A DNA stretch of 64,000 bases, from assembly GCA_963675365.2 (NCBI GenBank), contig CAXXVA010000003.1, positions 1,240,001-1,304,000 of the forward strand, written 5' to 3'. The notes beneath the pieces are model-generated. The model was given only the letters and a program-made list of their open reading frames with translations, had not been told where the DNA came from and made no database searches. Within the stretch, counting starts at the first letter, position 1, and each line of letters opens with the position of its first letter. Both the position numbers and the translations under genes were made by a program. Shown here in pieces: positions 16,054-24,874 of this stretch. This stretch comes from CAXXOK01 sp963675365 (GTDB lineage Bacteria > Bacillota > Clostridia > Christensenellales > Aristaeellaceae).

Positions 16054-18222
16054 GTGCATCATCACAGTATTGAGGCAAATACCTATGAAAAAGAGCAGAT
16101 AGCGGATTTCGGCAACCGTTTTCTGATCGGCAACGGTTATATGGGCGTACGCGGAACGCTGGAGGAATACGGCAGGGAGCAGCTTGCGGCCGTCAATCTC
16201 GCGGGTATTTACGACCGCTTCGGCGACGGCTGGCGCGAGCCCCTCAACGCGCCCAATCCGTTTTGGATGCAGCTTTTTACAGACGGCGAACTGACCGCAC
16301 TCCCCCACATGCAGCCGGTATCGCATGTACAGCGGCTGGATATCCACACCGGCGTGCACAGCCGCGCTACGGAATTTCCAAACGGCATTACCCTGCGGAC
16401 CGAGCGCTTTGTGCACATGCGCAATCCGCACCTGCTGTGCATGAAAGCGCAGGTCGAAACAACTTGTACGGCGGACATATGCCTGCAATACGGGATTGAC
16501 GCCAATGTGTGGGATATTCACGGCCCGCATTATGCCGAAATGACGCTCAATGAGACAGACGGGCTGCTCTCGGCGCTTGGAACGACCAACGAGGGCGATA
16601 TCGTCGCCGTCTGCTCCATGCCTTCACTGAGCATTCCCGGCAGCAGAAGCGATGAAACACAGACATTGAAACAAAAAGCCGTATTCTCCTTTACACTTCC
16701 GGCGGGCGAAACCGCCGAGCTGACCGTGATCGCCTGCATATACACAAGCAAGGATACGCCCGATCCGCTGTCTGCCGCGCAAAGCGGCGTTCGCGGGCAA
16801 TATTACAGGTCTTTGCGGACGGAATCCGCCGGCGTATGGCAGGAACTGTGGAATCATACTGAAGTCGGTATCGACGGCGACGATGAGGCGGAACTGGCGC
16901 TGAATTATTCCCTGTATCACCTGCTCAGCATCGCGCCGCGCCACGCACGGAGCCTATCGGTGCCCGCGCGGGGGCTGTCCGGCCAGACGTACAAAGGCGC
17001 GGTGTTCTGGGACACGGAGATGTTTATGCTGGACTTCTACCTGGCGGCGATGCCGGAGGTCGCTAAAACCGTACTGCGCTACCGAATCGATACCATTGCC
17101 GGCGCGAAAGACAAAGCGGCTTCCTACGGATACCGGGGCGCGTTTTACGCGTGGGAAAGCCAGGAGGGCGGCATCGACGCCTGTTCGGATTACAACGTGA
17201 CGGACGTGTTTACCGGCCGGAAGGTGCGGACGTATTTCCGGGATAAGCAAATACACATCACGGCGGCTGTCGTTTACGGGCTTTGGAAATACGAACGGTG
17301 GACGCGGGACTGGGCCCTGTGGCTGGAGGGCGGCGCGGAGGTGCTGATCGAAGCCGCGCGCTTCTACCGCAGCCGCCTGGTCAGGCGCGCGGACAGCGAT
17401 ATATTGGAATTGCGGGACGTGATCGGCACCGACGAATACCACGAACGGGTCGACAACAACGCCTACACCAACGAGATGGCGCGCTTTGTGTTTCGCCTTG
17501 CGGGCGAGGTCTGCGAGCGGCTGCGCAGCGAACATCCCGCCGCCTATCGCGCGCTGGACGATAAGCTCGCGTTTGAACCGGAACTGCCGCTGTTTTTAGA
17601 GTCGGCACAGAAGCTCAAACGCCAGGAACCGGACGCAAACGGCGTGATCGAGCAGTTCGACGGGTATTTCGGGCTGGAAAACGCAACGCTGGACGAAGTG
17701 AAAAGCCGTCTGAAAAACCCCCGTGAATACTGGGGCGGCAGCTGCGGTGTCGCCAGCGATACCCAGATCATTAAGCAGGCGGACGTGGAGGCGCTGTTAT
17801 ACTTGCTGCCGGATGCCTATCCCCCGTCCTGCGCCGCGCCGAATTACCACTATTACCTGCCGCGCACCGAGCACGGCAGCTCGCTGAGCGCGTGTATGTA
17901 CGCGCTTAACGCCTGCAAGCTCGGCCTTGCGGACGAAGCCTATCCCCTGTTTATGAAAAGCGCGCGCGCTGATTTGCAGGGCGGCGGCAAGGAATGGGCG
18001 GGGCTTGTGTACATCGGCGGCACCCATCCCGCAGCCGCCGGCGGAGCCTATATGACCATGCTATGGGGATTTCTGGGCCTAACCGCCGATACGGACGGAC
18101 TGCGGTTTTCACCGCAGCTCCCAAAGCACTGGCGATCCGTTACCGCCCGCTTTTCAAGAAGCGGAAAGCAATACGAAGTCAAAGCTACTCAAACAGGTGC
18201 CGAATGCAGGGAAATTGTCTGA
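16054..18222 (+). CDS. GH65 disaccharide phosphorylase (nigerose/kojibiose-like)
   Basis: Second GH65 phosphorylase, 722 residues, cytoplasmic. Visible elements: N-terminal NRFLIGNGYMGVRGTLEEYG, the barrel motif GAVFWDTEMF, an acceptor-site stretch GAFYAWESQEGG followed by SDYNVTDVFTGR, and the catalytic acid E461 in VIGTDEYHERVDNNAYTN. The GAFYAWESQ form resembles nigerose and kojibiose phosphorylases more than the first GH65 gene, so the two enzymes probably cut different linkages. The start is a GTG at 16054 with AAGGAG eight bases ahead. It lies 76 bases after the LacI gene in the same direction, with an operator copy in between. Exact substrate is inference. Confidence 0.88.
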   Translation: MHHHSIEANTYEKEQIADFGNRFLIGNGYMGVRGTLEEYGREQLAAVNLAGIYDRFGDGWREPLNAPNPFWMQLFTDGELTALPHMQPVSHVQRLDIHTGVHSRATEFPNGITLRTERFVHMRNPHLLCMKAQVETTCTADICLQYGIDANVWDIHGPHYAEMTLNETDGLLSALGTTNEGDIVAVCSMPSLSIPGSRSDETQTLKQKAVFSFTLPAGETAELTVIACIYTSKDTPDPLSAAQSGVRGQYYRSLRTESAGVWQELWNHTEVGIDGDDEAELALNYSLYHLLSIAPRHARSLSVPARGLSGQTYKGAVFWDTEMFMLDFYLAAMPEVAKTVLRYRIDTIAGAKDKAASYGYRGAFYAWESQEGGIDACSDYNVTDVFTGRKVRTYFRDKQIHITAAVVYGLWKYERWTRDWALWLEGGAEVLIEAARFYRSRLVRRADSDILELRDVIGTDEYHERVDNNAYTNEMARFVFRLAGEVCERLRSEHPAAYRALDDKLAFEPELPLFLESAQKLKRQEPDANGVIEQFDGYFGLENATLDEVKSRLKNPREYWGGSCGVASDTQIIKQADVEALLYLLPDAYPPSCAAPNYHYYLPRTEHGSSLSACMYALNACKLGLADEAYPLFMKSARADLQGGGKEWAGLVYIGGTHPAAAGGAYMTMLWGFLGLTADTDGLRFSPQLPKHWRSVTARFSRSGKQYEVKATQTGAECREIV

Positions 18223-18317
18223 AATGATTCAATTTCTTTCAGTTGAAAAACAAATCCACAGACCTATGCGCAGGCACGCCTGATCACAGTCATCCGGACA
18301 AGGTATACGGCGCTTTC

Positions 18318-19487
18318 CTATCGCATATGGGCAGGCGAGGTTTGATTCATTTGCCATCCGATTTTCAAGGTTCGAAACAAACGATCCGCGGCGCTGCGAT
18401 AATGCGCTTCCGCATTTTCAAGAGCGGTCGCAAGGCTCATGCAGTCGTTAACCGTCACCTGAATGCTGCTTTCCGCAAGCTTTAAAAATTCTTCCGCGTT
18501 CTCGCCCATGCCGCCTACGATCGCGATCACCGGCACGCCTTTCCCCCTGCAGCGGCGCGCCACGCCTGCGGGCACCTTGCCATAACGTACGCTTTGCCCA
18601 TCCAGTCTTCCTTCACCGGTAATGACCAGATTCGCACCTGCTAAGAGCGCATCAAAACCCAAGGCGTCCAACACGGCATCCACACCGCTGCGCATTGCGG
18701 CGCCCAGAACGCCTCCCAAAGCCGCGCCCAGGCCGCCCGCCGCGCCCGCGCCGGGAAAGCATGCGATATCACGGCCTGCGGCCTTTTGCATCACAGCCGC
18801 ATAATTGCGCATACCATGCTCCAGCTCCTCGCAAATTTCCGGCGTCGCGCCTTTTTGCTTGCCGTATATATATGCGGCGCCTTGCTCCCCAAGCAGCGGA
18901 TTGACAACGTCGCAGATCACAGTCATCGCCTCGTCCGACGGAAGCGGGATCAGATGGGACAGATCCACGTTGGCTACATTTTCGAGGCTGGCGCCGATCG
19001 GCTTGAGCTGCCGGCCCTGCTGATCCGTAAAAACCGCGCCAAGCGCCGCCAGCATCCCCATGCCTCCGTCGTTTGTCGCACTGCCCCCGATGCCTATCAA
19101 TAAGCGCTTTGCTCCGCCTTCCAGCGCATGCCGGATCAGCTCGCCCGTGCCATAGGTGGTGGTATTGCGCGGGTCGCGGAGGTTTTCCGGCACCAGCGGC
19201 AAACCGCTGGCTTGCGCCATTTCAATCACCGCGGTTTCGCCGTCGGACAATAAACCATACTCGGCTTTGACCGTGTCTCCTAACGGTCCCGTGACTTCCG
19301 CGACAACCTTTCTGCCCCCCGTTGCGACCACCAAGGCGTCTATGGTGCCCTCACCGCCATCCGCTACCGGTAAGGCGAGTATCTCTGCCCGGGGAAAATA
19401 TTCCAATGCCGCCTGCTTTAATAATTCTGTTATTTTGATTGCACTTAACGTGCCCTTGTACGAATCCGATGCGAAGATAAATCTCAT
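18318..19487 (-). CDS. Glycerate 2-kinase (GlxK/GarK family)
   Basis: Phosphorylates D-glycerate to 2-phosphoglycerate, feeding lower glycolysis. The 389 residues start MRFIFASDSYKG, the family's usual opening, and contain VADGGEGTIDALV, GIGGSATNDGGMG, FPGAGAAGGLG and NLVITGEGRLDGQS, all characteristic. Start 19487 has GGGAGG seven bases upstream. It is transcribed on its own, separated by a bidirectional hairpin from the 2-hydroxyacid dehydrogenase gene upstream on the same strand. That enzyme's likely product, glycerate, is its substrate. It converges with the GH65 gene ending at 18222. Confidence 0.93.
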   Translation of the reverse strand: MRFIFASDSYKGTLSAIKITELLKQAALEYFPRAEILALPVADGGEGTIDALVVATGGRKVVAEVTGPLGDTVKAEYGLLSDGETAVIEMAQASGLPLVPENLRDPRNTTTYGTGELIRHALEGGAKRLLIGIGGSATNDGGMGMLAALGAVFTDQQGRQLKPIGASLENVANVDLSHLIPLPSDEAMTVICDVVNPLLGEQGAAYIYGKQKGATPEICEELEHGMRNYAAVMQKAAGRDIACFPGAGAAGGLGAALGGVLGAAMRSGVDAVLDALGFDALLAGANLVITGEGRLDGQSVRYGKVPAGVARRCRGKGVPVIAIVGGMGENAEEFLKLAESSIQVTVNDCMSLATALENAEAHYRSAADRLFRTLKIGWQMNQTSPAHMR

Positions 19488-19586
19488 TGCAAAACCTCCC
19501 GTGCACAAATGGTCGTCTGTTTGACATTGAAATACTGTGTTCCGTTTTTGTTTTCGCCATTTCCAATAAACAGATAATAATCAACT

Positions 19587-19612
19587 GCACCCAACGAAAA
19601 ACCGTTAGGTGC
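19587..19612 (-). terminator. Terminator after the hydroxyacid dehydrogenase gene
   Basis: Ten-base stem with one mismatch (GCACC.AACG / CGTT.GGTGC) around AAAAAC, about 50 bases past the stop at 19662. It is T-rich on both sides, so it could work in both directions. Confidence 0.6.
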
Positions 19613-19661
19613 GTTGTTTTTACCAGTAAATGTTGCCCCGCAAACGAAGCCGTCCTATTGT

Positions 19662-20627
19662 TCAGGCGTTGACCACATTATTGGGTTCGCCTTGGATATA
19701 CGCGCGGATATTGTCCGCCGTCATGGTCATAATCCGCTGCCGGCTTTCCCTGGCCGCCCAGGAAATATGAGGTGTGATAAGGCAATTGCGCGCTTTGAGC
19801 AGCGGATTGTCTCCACGGATCGGCTCGGTAGAAACCACGTCCACCGCTGCGGCGGATATCTTGCCGTTGTTCAGCGCGTCCGCCAAGTCCTGCTCCACCA
19901 CCAGAGGTCCGCGGGAATTGTTCACAAGGATCACGCCATCCTTCATTTTATCGATATTGGTCTTGCAGATAATCCCTTCGGTTTCCGGGAAAAGCGGGCA
20001 ATGCAGAGCGATAACGTCGCTATGGTGCAGCAGTTCATCCAAAGTCACATACTCGGCTATCGCTTTGCCTCTTTCGTTGGGATAAGCGTCGTACGCCAGC
20101 ACTTTCATCCCCAGCGCTTTCGCCAGCTTGCCGGTCGTCTGCCCGATGCGGCCAAAGCCGATGATGCCCATGGTTTTTCCGTCCAACTCGATTAACGGAT
20201 AATCCCAGAAACACCAATCATCGTTATGTTCCCATTTTCCGTCCTTCACAGCCTGATCGTGGTGGCCGATATGATGGCAGATTTCCAAAAGCAGCGCGAT
20301 AGCGAACTGCCCTACAGAGGCCGTGCCGTAGGTAGGCACATTGCAAACGGGGATTTGTTTTTCTTTGGCCAAGGCCACGTCCACTACGTTGAAACCGGTT
20401 GCCAGTACGCAAATCAGGCGGATATTCGGGCAATTCTCAAGCACGGTTTTGCTGATCGGCGTTTTGTTCGTCAGAACGATCTCCGCATCTCCAATACGGC
20501 GGGCAATCTCACGTTCGTCTCCTGTAGGCGTCCGGTCGTAAACCGTCAAGCCACCCAGCGCCTCTATGGCTTTCCAGCTCAAATCTCCGGGGTTTTCCGT
20601 ATATCCGTCCAGAACCACAATCTTCAT
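19662..20627 (-). CDS. D-isomer-specific 2-hydroxyacid dehydrogenase (glycerate dehydrogenase type)
   Basis: NAD(P)-dependent oxidoreductase of 321 residues that interconverts a 2-keto acid such as hydroxypyruvate and its D-2-hydroxy acid. The Rossmann motif GFGRIGQTTGKLAKALG is clear. The catalytic Arg lies in LVNNSRGPLVVE, the Glu in VDVVSTEP and the His in CLITPHISW. The start at 20627 is supported by AAGGGG and the sequence MKIVVLDGYTEN. It is the last gene of the TRAP operon, 45 bases after dctM, and a glycerate kinase follows on the same strand. The pathway end point is therefore probably glycerate to 2-phosphoglycerate. Confidence 0.9.
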   Translation of the reverse strand: MKIVVLDGYTENPGDLSWKAIEALGGLTVYDRTPTGDEREIARRIGDAEIVLTNKTPISKTVLENCPNIRLICVLATGFNVVDVALAKEKQIPVCNVPTYGTASVGQFAIALLLEICHHIGHHDQAVKDGKWEHNDDWCFWDYPLIELDGKTMGIIGFGRIGQTTGKLAKALGMKVLAYDAYPNERGKAIAEYVTLDELLHHSDVIALHCPLFPETEGIICKTNIDKMKDGVILVNNSRGPLVVEQDLADALNNGKISAAAVDVVSTEPIRGDNPLLKARNCLITPHISWAARESRQRIMTMTADNIRAYIQGEPNNVVNA

Positions 20628-20672
20628 TCTGCATGCCCCTTTCACTTTCAATACTATTATACCGCAGCGATG

Positions 20673-21944
20673 TTAAAGCATGAAAGTAACGATTTGAGGG
20701 AAGATGACCATCAGCAAGATGAGCCCGAACAGCATGTAGATGAACGGTAAAACCGCTTTGCTCAGCTTCAAGATGTCAATCTTGGCAATACTGGACGTAA
20801 CGTACAGGTTCAAGCCCACGGGCGGCGTCAGCACGCCGATCATCAGATTGACGGTCATCATCACGCCAAAGAATATCGGGTTGACGCCCATCGCGTTCGC
20901 GGCGGGTAAAAACACAGGCGTCAGGATAATGATCGCGCACCCGGCATCCAGGAACATGCCGCAGATAATCAGTACGATGTTGACCAGAAGCAGGAACACA
21001 ATACGGCTGCTGGTAATCGACGTAATCAACGCCGTAACCGTTTGCGGAATCCGGGCGATCGTCAGCACATAACTTAAAACCGAAGCGGTGGCGATAACGA
21101 TCAGCACCATGCCGGTGGTTTTGGCCGCTTTGACAATCACCTTGGGAATGTCTTTAATCTTGATCTCACGATAGACAAACAATCCGATGATCAAGCAATA
21201 AATCACCGCGACCACAGCCGATTCCGTAGCGGTGAATACACCCGTCAGAATACCGCCCATGATGATCACGGGAAGACCAAGGGGGATCAGCGCTTGCCCG
21301 AAGGCGGAGAAGAACTGGCGGACTGTGGGTTTTGCCTCCGCCGGATACTTGTGTTTTCTGGCGTAGAAGTATGTGTAGATCATAAAGACGATGCCAATCA
21401 GAATACCGGGAACATATCCGGCGAGGAACAGATTGGCCACGGACTGCTGCGCCACTACCGCGTACATCAATAACGGCAGACTGGGCGGAATCAGCGGACC
21501 GATGCCGCCGGAAGACGCGACCAGTGCGCCCGCGAAATCATCGTCGTACCCACGGTCCCGCATCGCGGGGATCAGCACAGCGCCCACCATAGCCGAACAT
21601 GCGGAAGATGAACCCAGGATCGCGGCCAAAAACATACACGTAACGACGACGACAAACCCAAGCCCTCCGCGAATCCAGCCGACGATGCACTGTGCAAAAT
21701 TAATCAGGCGTTTGGAGATGCCGCCGGAGTTCATCAATTCACCCGTCAGCATAAACAGGGGGATCGCCATCAGCGTAAAGCTGTCAACGCCGACGAACAT
21801 CTTCTGTAAAATCAATTCCGGTCGGAGCGACCCGATGGAATTAAACCAAACGGCAATGGAACTGACGCCCAGCGAGATAAAAATGGGCGTGCCGATAAAC
21901 AGAAGGCAGATCAGGACAACCAGGAAGATCAATAGCGCAATCAT
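20673..21944 (-). CDS. dctM: TRAP transporter large permease (DctM)
   Basis: Membrane transport subunit of a tripartite ATP-independent periplasmic system, which takes up organic or sugar acids with a cation gradient. It has 423 residues, almost all hydrophobic, with the many spans and re-entrant segments usual for DctM. Family signatures include IPLFMLTGELMNSGGIS, GSSSACSAMVGAVLIPAM and GIGPLIPPSLPLLMYAV. Its first four bases overlap the end of dctQ (ATGA). Length and composition are normal. Substrate is not readable; context points to an acid that ends as glycerate or a related C3 compound. Confidence 0.95.
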   Translation of the reverse strand: MIALLIFLVVLICLLFIGTPIFISLGVSSIAVWFNSIGSLRPELILQKMFVGVDSFTLMAIPLFMLTGELMNSGGISKRLINFAQCIVGWIRGGLGFVVVVTCMFLAAILGSSSACSAMVGAVLIPAMRDRGYDDDFAGALVASSGGIGPLIPPSLPLLMYAVVAQQSVANLFLAGYVPGILIGIVFMIYTYFYARKHKYPAEAKPTVRQFFSAFGQALIPLGLPVIIMGGILTGVFTATESAVVAVIYCLIIGLFVYREIKIKDIPKVIVKAAKTTGMVLIVIATASVLSYVLTIARIPQTVTALITSITSSRIVFLLLVNIVLIICGMFLDAGCAIIILTPVFLPAANAMGVNPIFFGVMMTVNLMIGVLTPPVGLNLYVTSSIAKIDILKLSKAVLPFIYMLFGLILLMVIFPQIVTFML

Positions 21945-22429
21945 GCTTTCCCCTCCTTGGCTGTAAATGCGTTTACAAGATCACGAATCAGATAGAGAAG
22001 AATGGAACCACTGGCCAGCGGCACGCAGAAATATACTGCCGCCATTGGGATATGGTTGGTTGGCGATATTCTCATCATGGCCGTCGGTACAAACCGGACG
22101 TATCCCACGAGGACAATCACCAGAAAAGCGATTTGGATTAAAATCGACAGGACAACGACTGATTTATGCGCCGTTCCCTTTAACTTTGACACAAAGTTCT
22201 CGATACGGATATGCCCTTTATCCCTCGCAACCAGCGTGGCGGATATAAACACCATGTAAACCATCATGTACCGGGATAGCTCCTCGCTCCACGTCAGGGA
22301 GTTCTGCGTAAAAAAGCGCGTATACACCTGTGCGGCAACGAGCACTACCATTGCAAGGAAGAGCGTTACGGCCAAAGCTTTTAATATGATTCCGTATATT
22401 TGGTCGATATATTTCAGTATTTTAATCAT
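21941..22429 (-). CDS. dctQ: TRAP transporter small permease (DctQ)
   Basis: Small four-span membrane subunit, 162 residues. The family marker LTWSEELSRYMMVY appears after the first span, then the second-span region ARDKGHIRIENFV. It lies between dctP and dctM, overlapping dctM by four bases. The gap from dctP contains a 22-base-arm hairpin. GGAGGAC precedes the ATG. Confidence 0.93.
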   Translation of the reverse strand: MIKILKYIDQIYGIILKALAVTLFLAMVVLVAAQVYTRFFTQNSLTWSEELSRYMMVYMVFISATLVARDKGHIRIENFVSKLKGTAHKSVVVLSILIQIAFLVIVLVGYVRFVPTAMMRISPTNHIPMAAVYFCVPLASGSILLYLIRDLVNAFTAKEGKA

Positions 22430-22453
22430 AGTCGTCCTCCATGATCATTCCTT

Positions 22454-22498
22454 GGCGCAAGCCGGTGCGGGAACCGGGTTCCCGCACCGGCTTGCGCC
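22454..22498 (-). promoter_or_regulatory. Very strong stem-loop between dctP and dctQ
   Basis: A perfect 22-base inverted repeat with a single central base (45 bases in all), beginning 18 bases after the dctP stop. No T run follows on the minus strand. An RNase-stop or differential-stability hairpin that raises dctP expression is more likely than a terminator. Confidence 0.75.
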
Positions 22499-22515
22499 TT
22501 CAGAAGCTCTTATGA

Positions 22516-23505
22516 TCAGTCGGCCAGGGCGCGAACCGCCTCTACCAACTCTTCGTACTCAGGGTAGGTCTGATACATTTGATCATACACGCTCTGGGTC
22601 GCGGCGATCCACGCTTCGGGATCCTCAACGGCGGAGGTGCCGATCATGCCCGCGTCGACACAGGCCTGACGGTCTGCGGCAACTGCCTCACGGTAGATTT
22701 GCCGCTGGTACTGGCTGGTTTCATCCACGGCCGTCTGGATGGCCTGCTGGATATCCTCGGGCAAGCCGCTGAACCAGTCGGCGTTCGCCACAACGATGAA
22801 CGAACCCATCAGGTGGTTGGTTTCCGTAAAGTATTTCTGCACTTCGTAAAGTTTGGCGGAAGCAATGGTGTTAAATGCGTTTTCCTGGCCGTCCACCGTT
22901 CCGGTCTGCAAAGCGCTGTACAGTTCGCCAAACGACATGGCGACGGTATTGGCGCCCAGCGCATTAAACGTGGCGATCGGGATATCGGACTGGCTGACGC
23001 GGATTTTCAAGCCGGCAAGGTCCGCCAGGTTCTTGATCTCTTTTTTCGAATTGGTAATTACGCGGAAGCCGTTTTCAAGATAGCCCATCGGATGCAGGCC
23101 ATAGTTTTCCAAATTCGCATAAATACGCTCGCCGACTTCGCCGTCAATAACCGCGTCATAATGCGCTTCGCTTTGGAACAGGTACGGCATCGCCAGAACG
23201 CCGATCGTCGGGTCGATGGACGACGCCGCCTCGGAGATGTAGGACATATTGATCGCGCCAAGCTGTACTTGTTCGATGCGGTCCGTTTCTACGCCGAGAG
23301 AGTCGTTTTCAAAGTGCTGTACGGTAACGCGACCGTCGCTAAGCTCTTCCACGCGGGGGATAAACACGTCGTTCCAGCACTGCGTCAGGGAGCTTCCGGG
23401 GCTGTGGCCGCCGCCAAGTATGATCACATAGTTGTCTGCCGCGGAGGCAGCGGTTAGGGTCAGGACCATCACGAGGGATAAAGCAAGTACCAGGATCTTT
23501 TTCAT
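22516..23505 (-). CDS. dctP: TRAP transporter solute-binding protein (DctP)
   Basis: Extracytoplasmic receptor of the TRAP system, 329 residues from the ATG at 23505, which has AAAGGAG upstream. Signal peptide MKKILVLALSLVMVLTL with cleavage near AASA-AD; no lipobox cysteine. DctP features are present: the conserved Arg that holds the ligand carboxylate in GLKIRVSQSD, the YLFQSEAHYD region, and MSFGELYSALQTGTVDGQEN. The protein should therefore bind a carboxylate. It follows the M24-family gene after 42 bases. Confidence 0.93.
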   Translation of the reverse strand: MKKILVLALSLVMVLTLTAASAADNYVIILGGGHSPGSSLTQCWNDVFIPRVEELSDGRVTVQHFENDSLGVETDRIEQVQLGAINMSYISEAASSIDPTIGVLAMPYLFQSEAHYDAVIDGEVGERIYANLENYGLHPMGYLENGFRVITNSKKEIKNLADLAGLKIRVSQSDIPIATFNALGANTVAMSFGELYSALQTGTVDGQENAFNTIASAKLYEVQKYFTETNHLMGSFIVVANADWFSGLPEDIQQAIQTAVDETSQYQRQIYREAVAADRQACVDAGMIGTSAVEDPEAWIAATQSVYDQMYQTYPEYEELVEAVRALAD

Positions 23506-23547
23506 GTGTTTTTCTCCTTTCATTTTTGAGCGCATAAAATTATTGGA

Positions 23548-24732
23548 TCAATCCAATACAATCAGATCATAAGGCATTTTCGACAGCCTGCGGCAGCCCG
23601 TTTCCGTGGCGACATAGCAATCGCATGAGAGCGCTCTGACGCCGCTTGGCAGGGCTACATTGGGGTGAATATTGATACGCATGCCGGGCACGACAATGGT
23701 CGGATCGCCGCTGATGATATTGGGCAGTTCCATTGTATCGATGCCCTGGCCATGGCCGATCAGATTACCGGTTGTGAATTTTGCGCGCTGCTCCGGATCA
23801 CGCGGATAGAAGCCCTGATCAATAAAGTAGTTGTTGATCAAATCCGCCACGTCGCCGATAACCACGCCGGGCTTGATGGCCGCGGCGGCCAGCCGCTGCG
23901 CTTCGCCGACGGCATTGAACGCTTTGAACACCTCGGGAGCGGGTTTGCCCAAAGAAATCAGATGGGTAATCTCGCCGAAGTGCCCGCCGGGCCCCGCGAT
24001 CTCAATAACAACGACATTTAAGTCGCCTTGTTTCCATACATGGTTGCGGTCCATCGCCAGCGGCATGGAACCCTGCGCCGGCGTCGCGCCGGAGCCAACC
24101 ATCCAATACTGGTCCTCGCAGCCGGCTTTGCGCATCTGGTATTCCGCCTCGGTGATCGCGTCCATCTCGGTGGCGCCTACGCGAATGCCGCGCAGATATG
24201 CCCAGAAAGCGTCCTCGTTGAGCTTGACTGCAATCTCGGACAGGGCGATTTCTTCGTCGCTTTTCGGCATTCTGGCCAGGTCGAACGAGCGGGTGAAATC
24301 GACGATCTCAATGTTTTTATCCAAATGCGAAACAAACGAGACATAGAACTCAGCAGACATATTGCTGCGCGTCATGCCAATTTTCTTTGGCTTGTACTTA
24401 TTGGCATACTCCGCCACACGGCGGCCCGGATCATGATTGATATCCTTCAGGGGGATAAAGTCCGCCATTTCGATGGCGGGGTAATCATGCGCATGCTTCG
24501 CTCCGTAGCTGTAATGCGAGAAGAACGTCAAAGGTCCGTCGGCCGGGAAAAGAAGATATTCCTCAAAAATCGGAACATAATATCCCGTCATATACCGCAT
24601 CATTCCGCGCTGTTCCCATTTATCGGAACCGCCGATAATGATGAGATCGACATCTTCCTTTTCCATTGCCTGCCGAATCACTTTTTTTCTTCTGTCATAC
24701 TCCTGTTTTGAAATCGTGCGATTGAAGCCCAT
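23548..24732 (-). CDS. M24 (creatinase/aminopeptidase P-fold) protein with substituted metal ligands
   Basis: Pita-bread-fold protein of 394 residues with an N-terminal creatinase-type domain and a C-terminal M24 domain. In aminopeptidase P the metal site is Asp, Asp, His, Glu, Glu. Here the first Asp position reads E244 (VVVIEIAG), the second E254 (GEITHL), the His is kept (H327, LIGHGQG), the first Glu is H356 (NIHPN), and the last Glu region reads SCDCYVA. A dinuclear-metal peptidase is therefore unlikely. A creatinase-like or other C-N or C-S cleaving role is more plausible; DMSP lyase DddP is an example of a repurposed M24 fold. It is encoded just ahead of dctP, so its substrate is probably what the TRAP system imports. 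Confidence 0.8.
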   Translation of the reverse strand: MGFNRTISKQEYDRRKKVIRQAMEKEDVDLIIIGGSDKWEQRGMMRYMTGYYVPIFEEYLLFPADGPLTFFSHYSYGAKHAHDYPAIEMADFIPLKDINHDPGRRVAEYANKYKPKKIGMTRSNMSAEFYVSFVSHLDKNIEIVDFTRSFDLARMPKSDEEIALSEIAVKLNEDAFWAYLRGIRVGATEMDAITEAEYQMRKAGCEDQYWMVGSGATPAQGSMPLAMDRNHVWKQGDLNVVVIEIAGPGGHFGEITHLISLGKPAPEVFKAFNAVGEAQRLAAAAIKPGVVIGDVADLINNYFIDQGFYPRDPEQRAKFTTGNLIGHGQGIDTMELPNIISGDPTIVVPGMRINIHPNVALPSGVRALSCDCYVATETGCRRLSKMPYDLIVLD

Positions 24733-24779
24733 TTAATCCACCAACCTTTTTATGAACTTTTGTCTTGTATGGGTTGATG

Positions 24780-24794
24780 TTATCATGTTGATAA
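24780..24794 (-). promoter_or_regulatory. Perfect palindrome upstream of the M24/TRAP genes
   Basis: TTATCA-TGT-TGATAA, 48 bases upstream of the M24 start, in an AT-rich 142-base gap after the alcohol dehydrogenase gene. It is a candidate operator and an internal promoter may lie here. I cannot name a factor. Confidence 0.45.
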
Positions 24795-24874
24795 ATGAAT
24801 AACAATTAAACGATTTTAATATACACGCATTTTGGGGTGGATAATTATCGTCTTTATAAATTAGGTGGATTATT

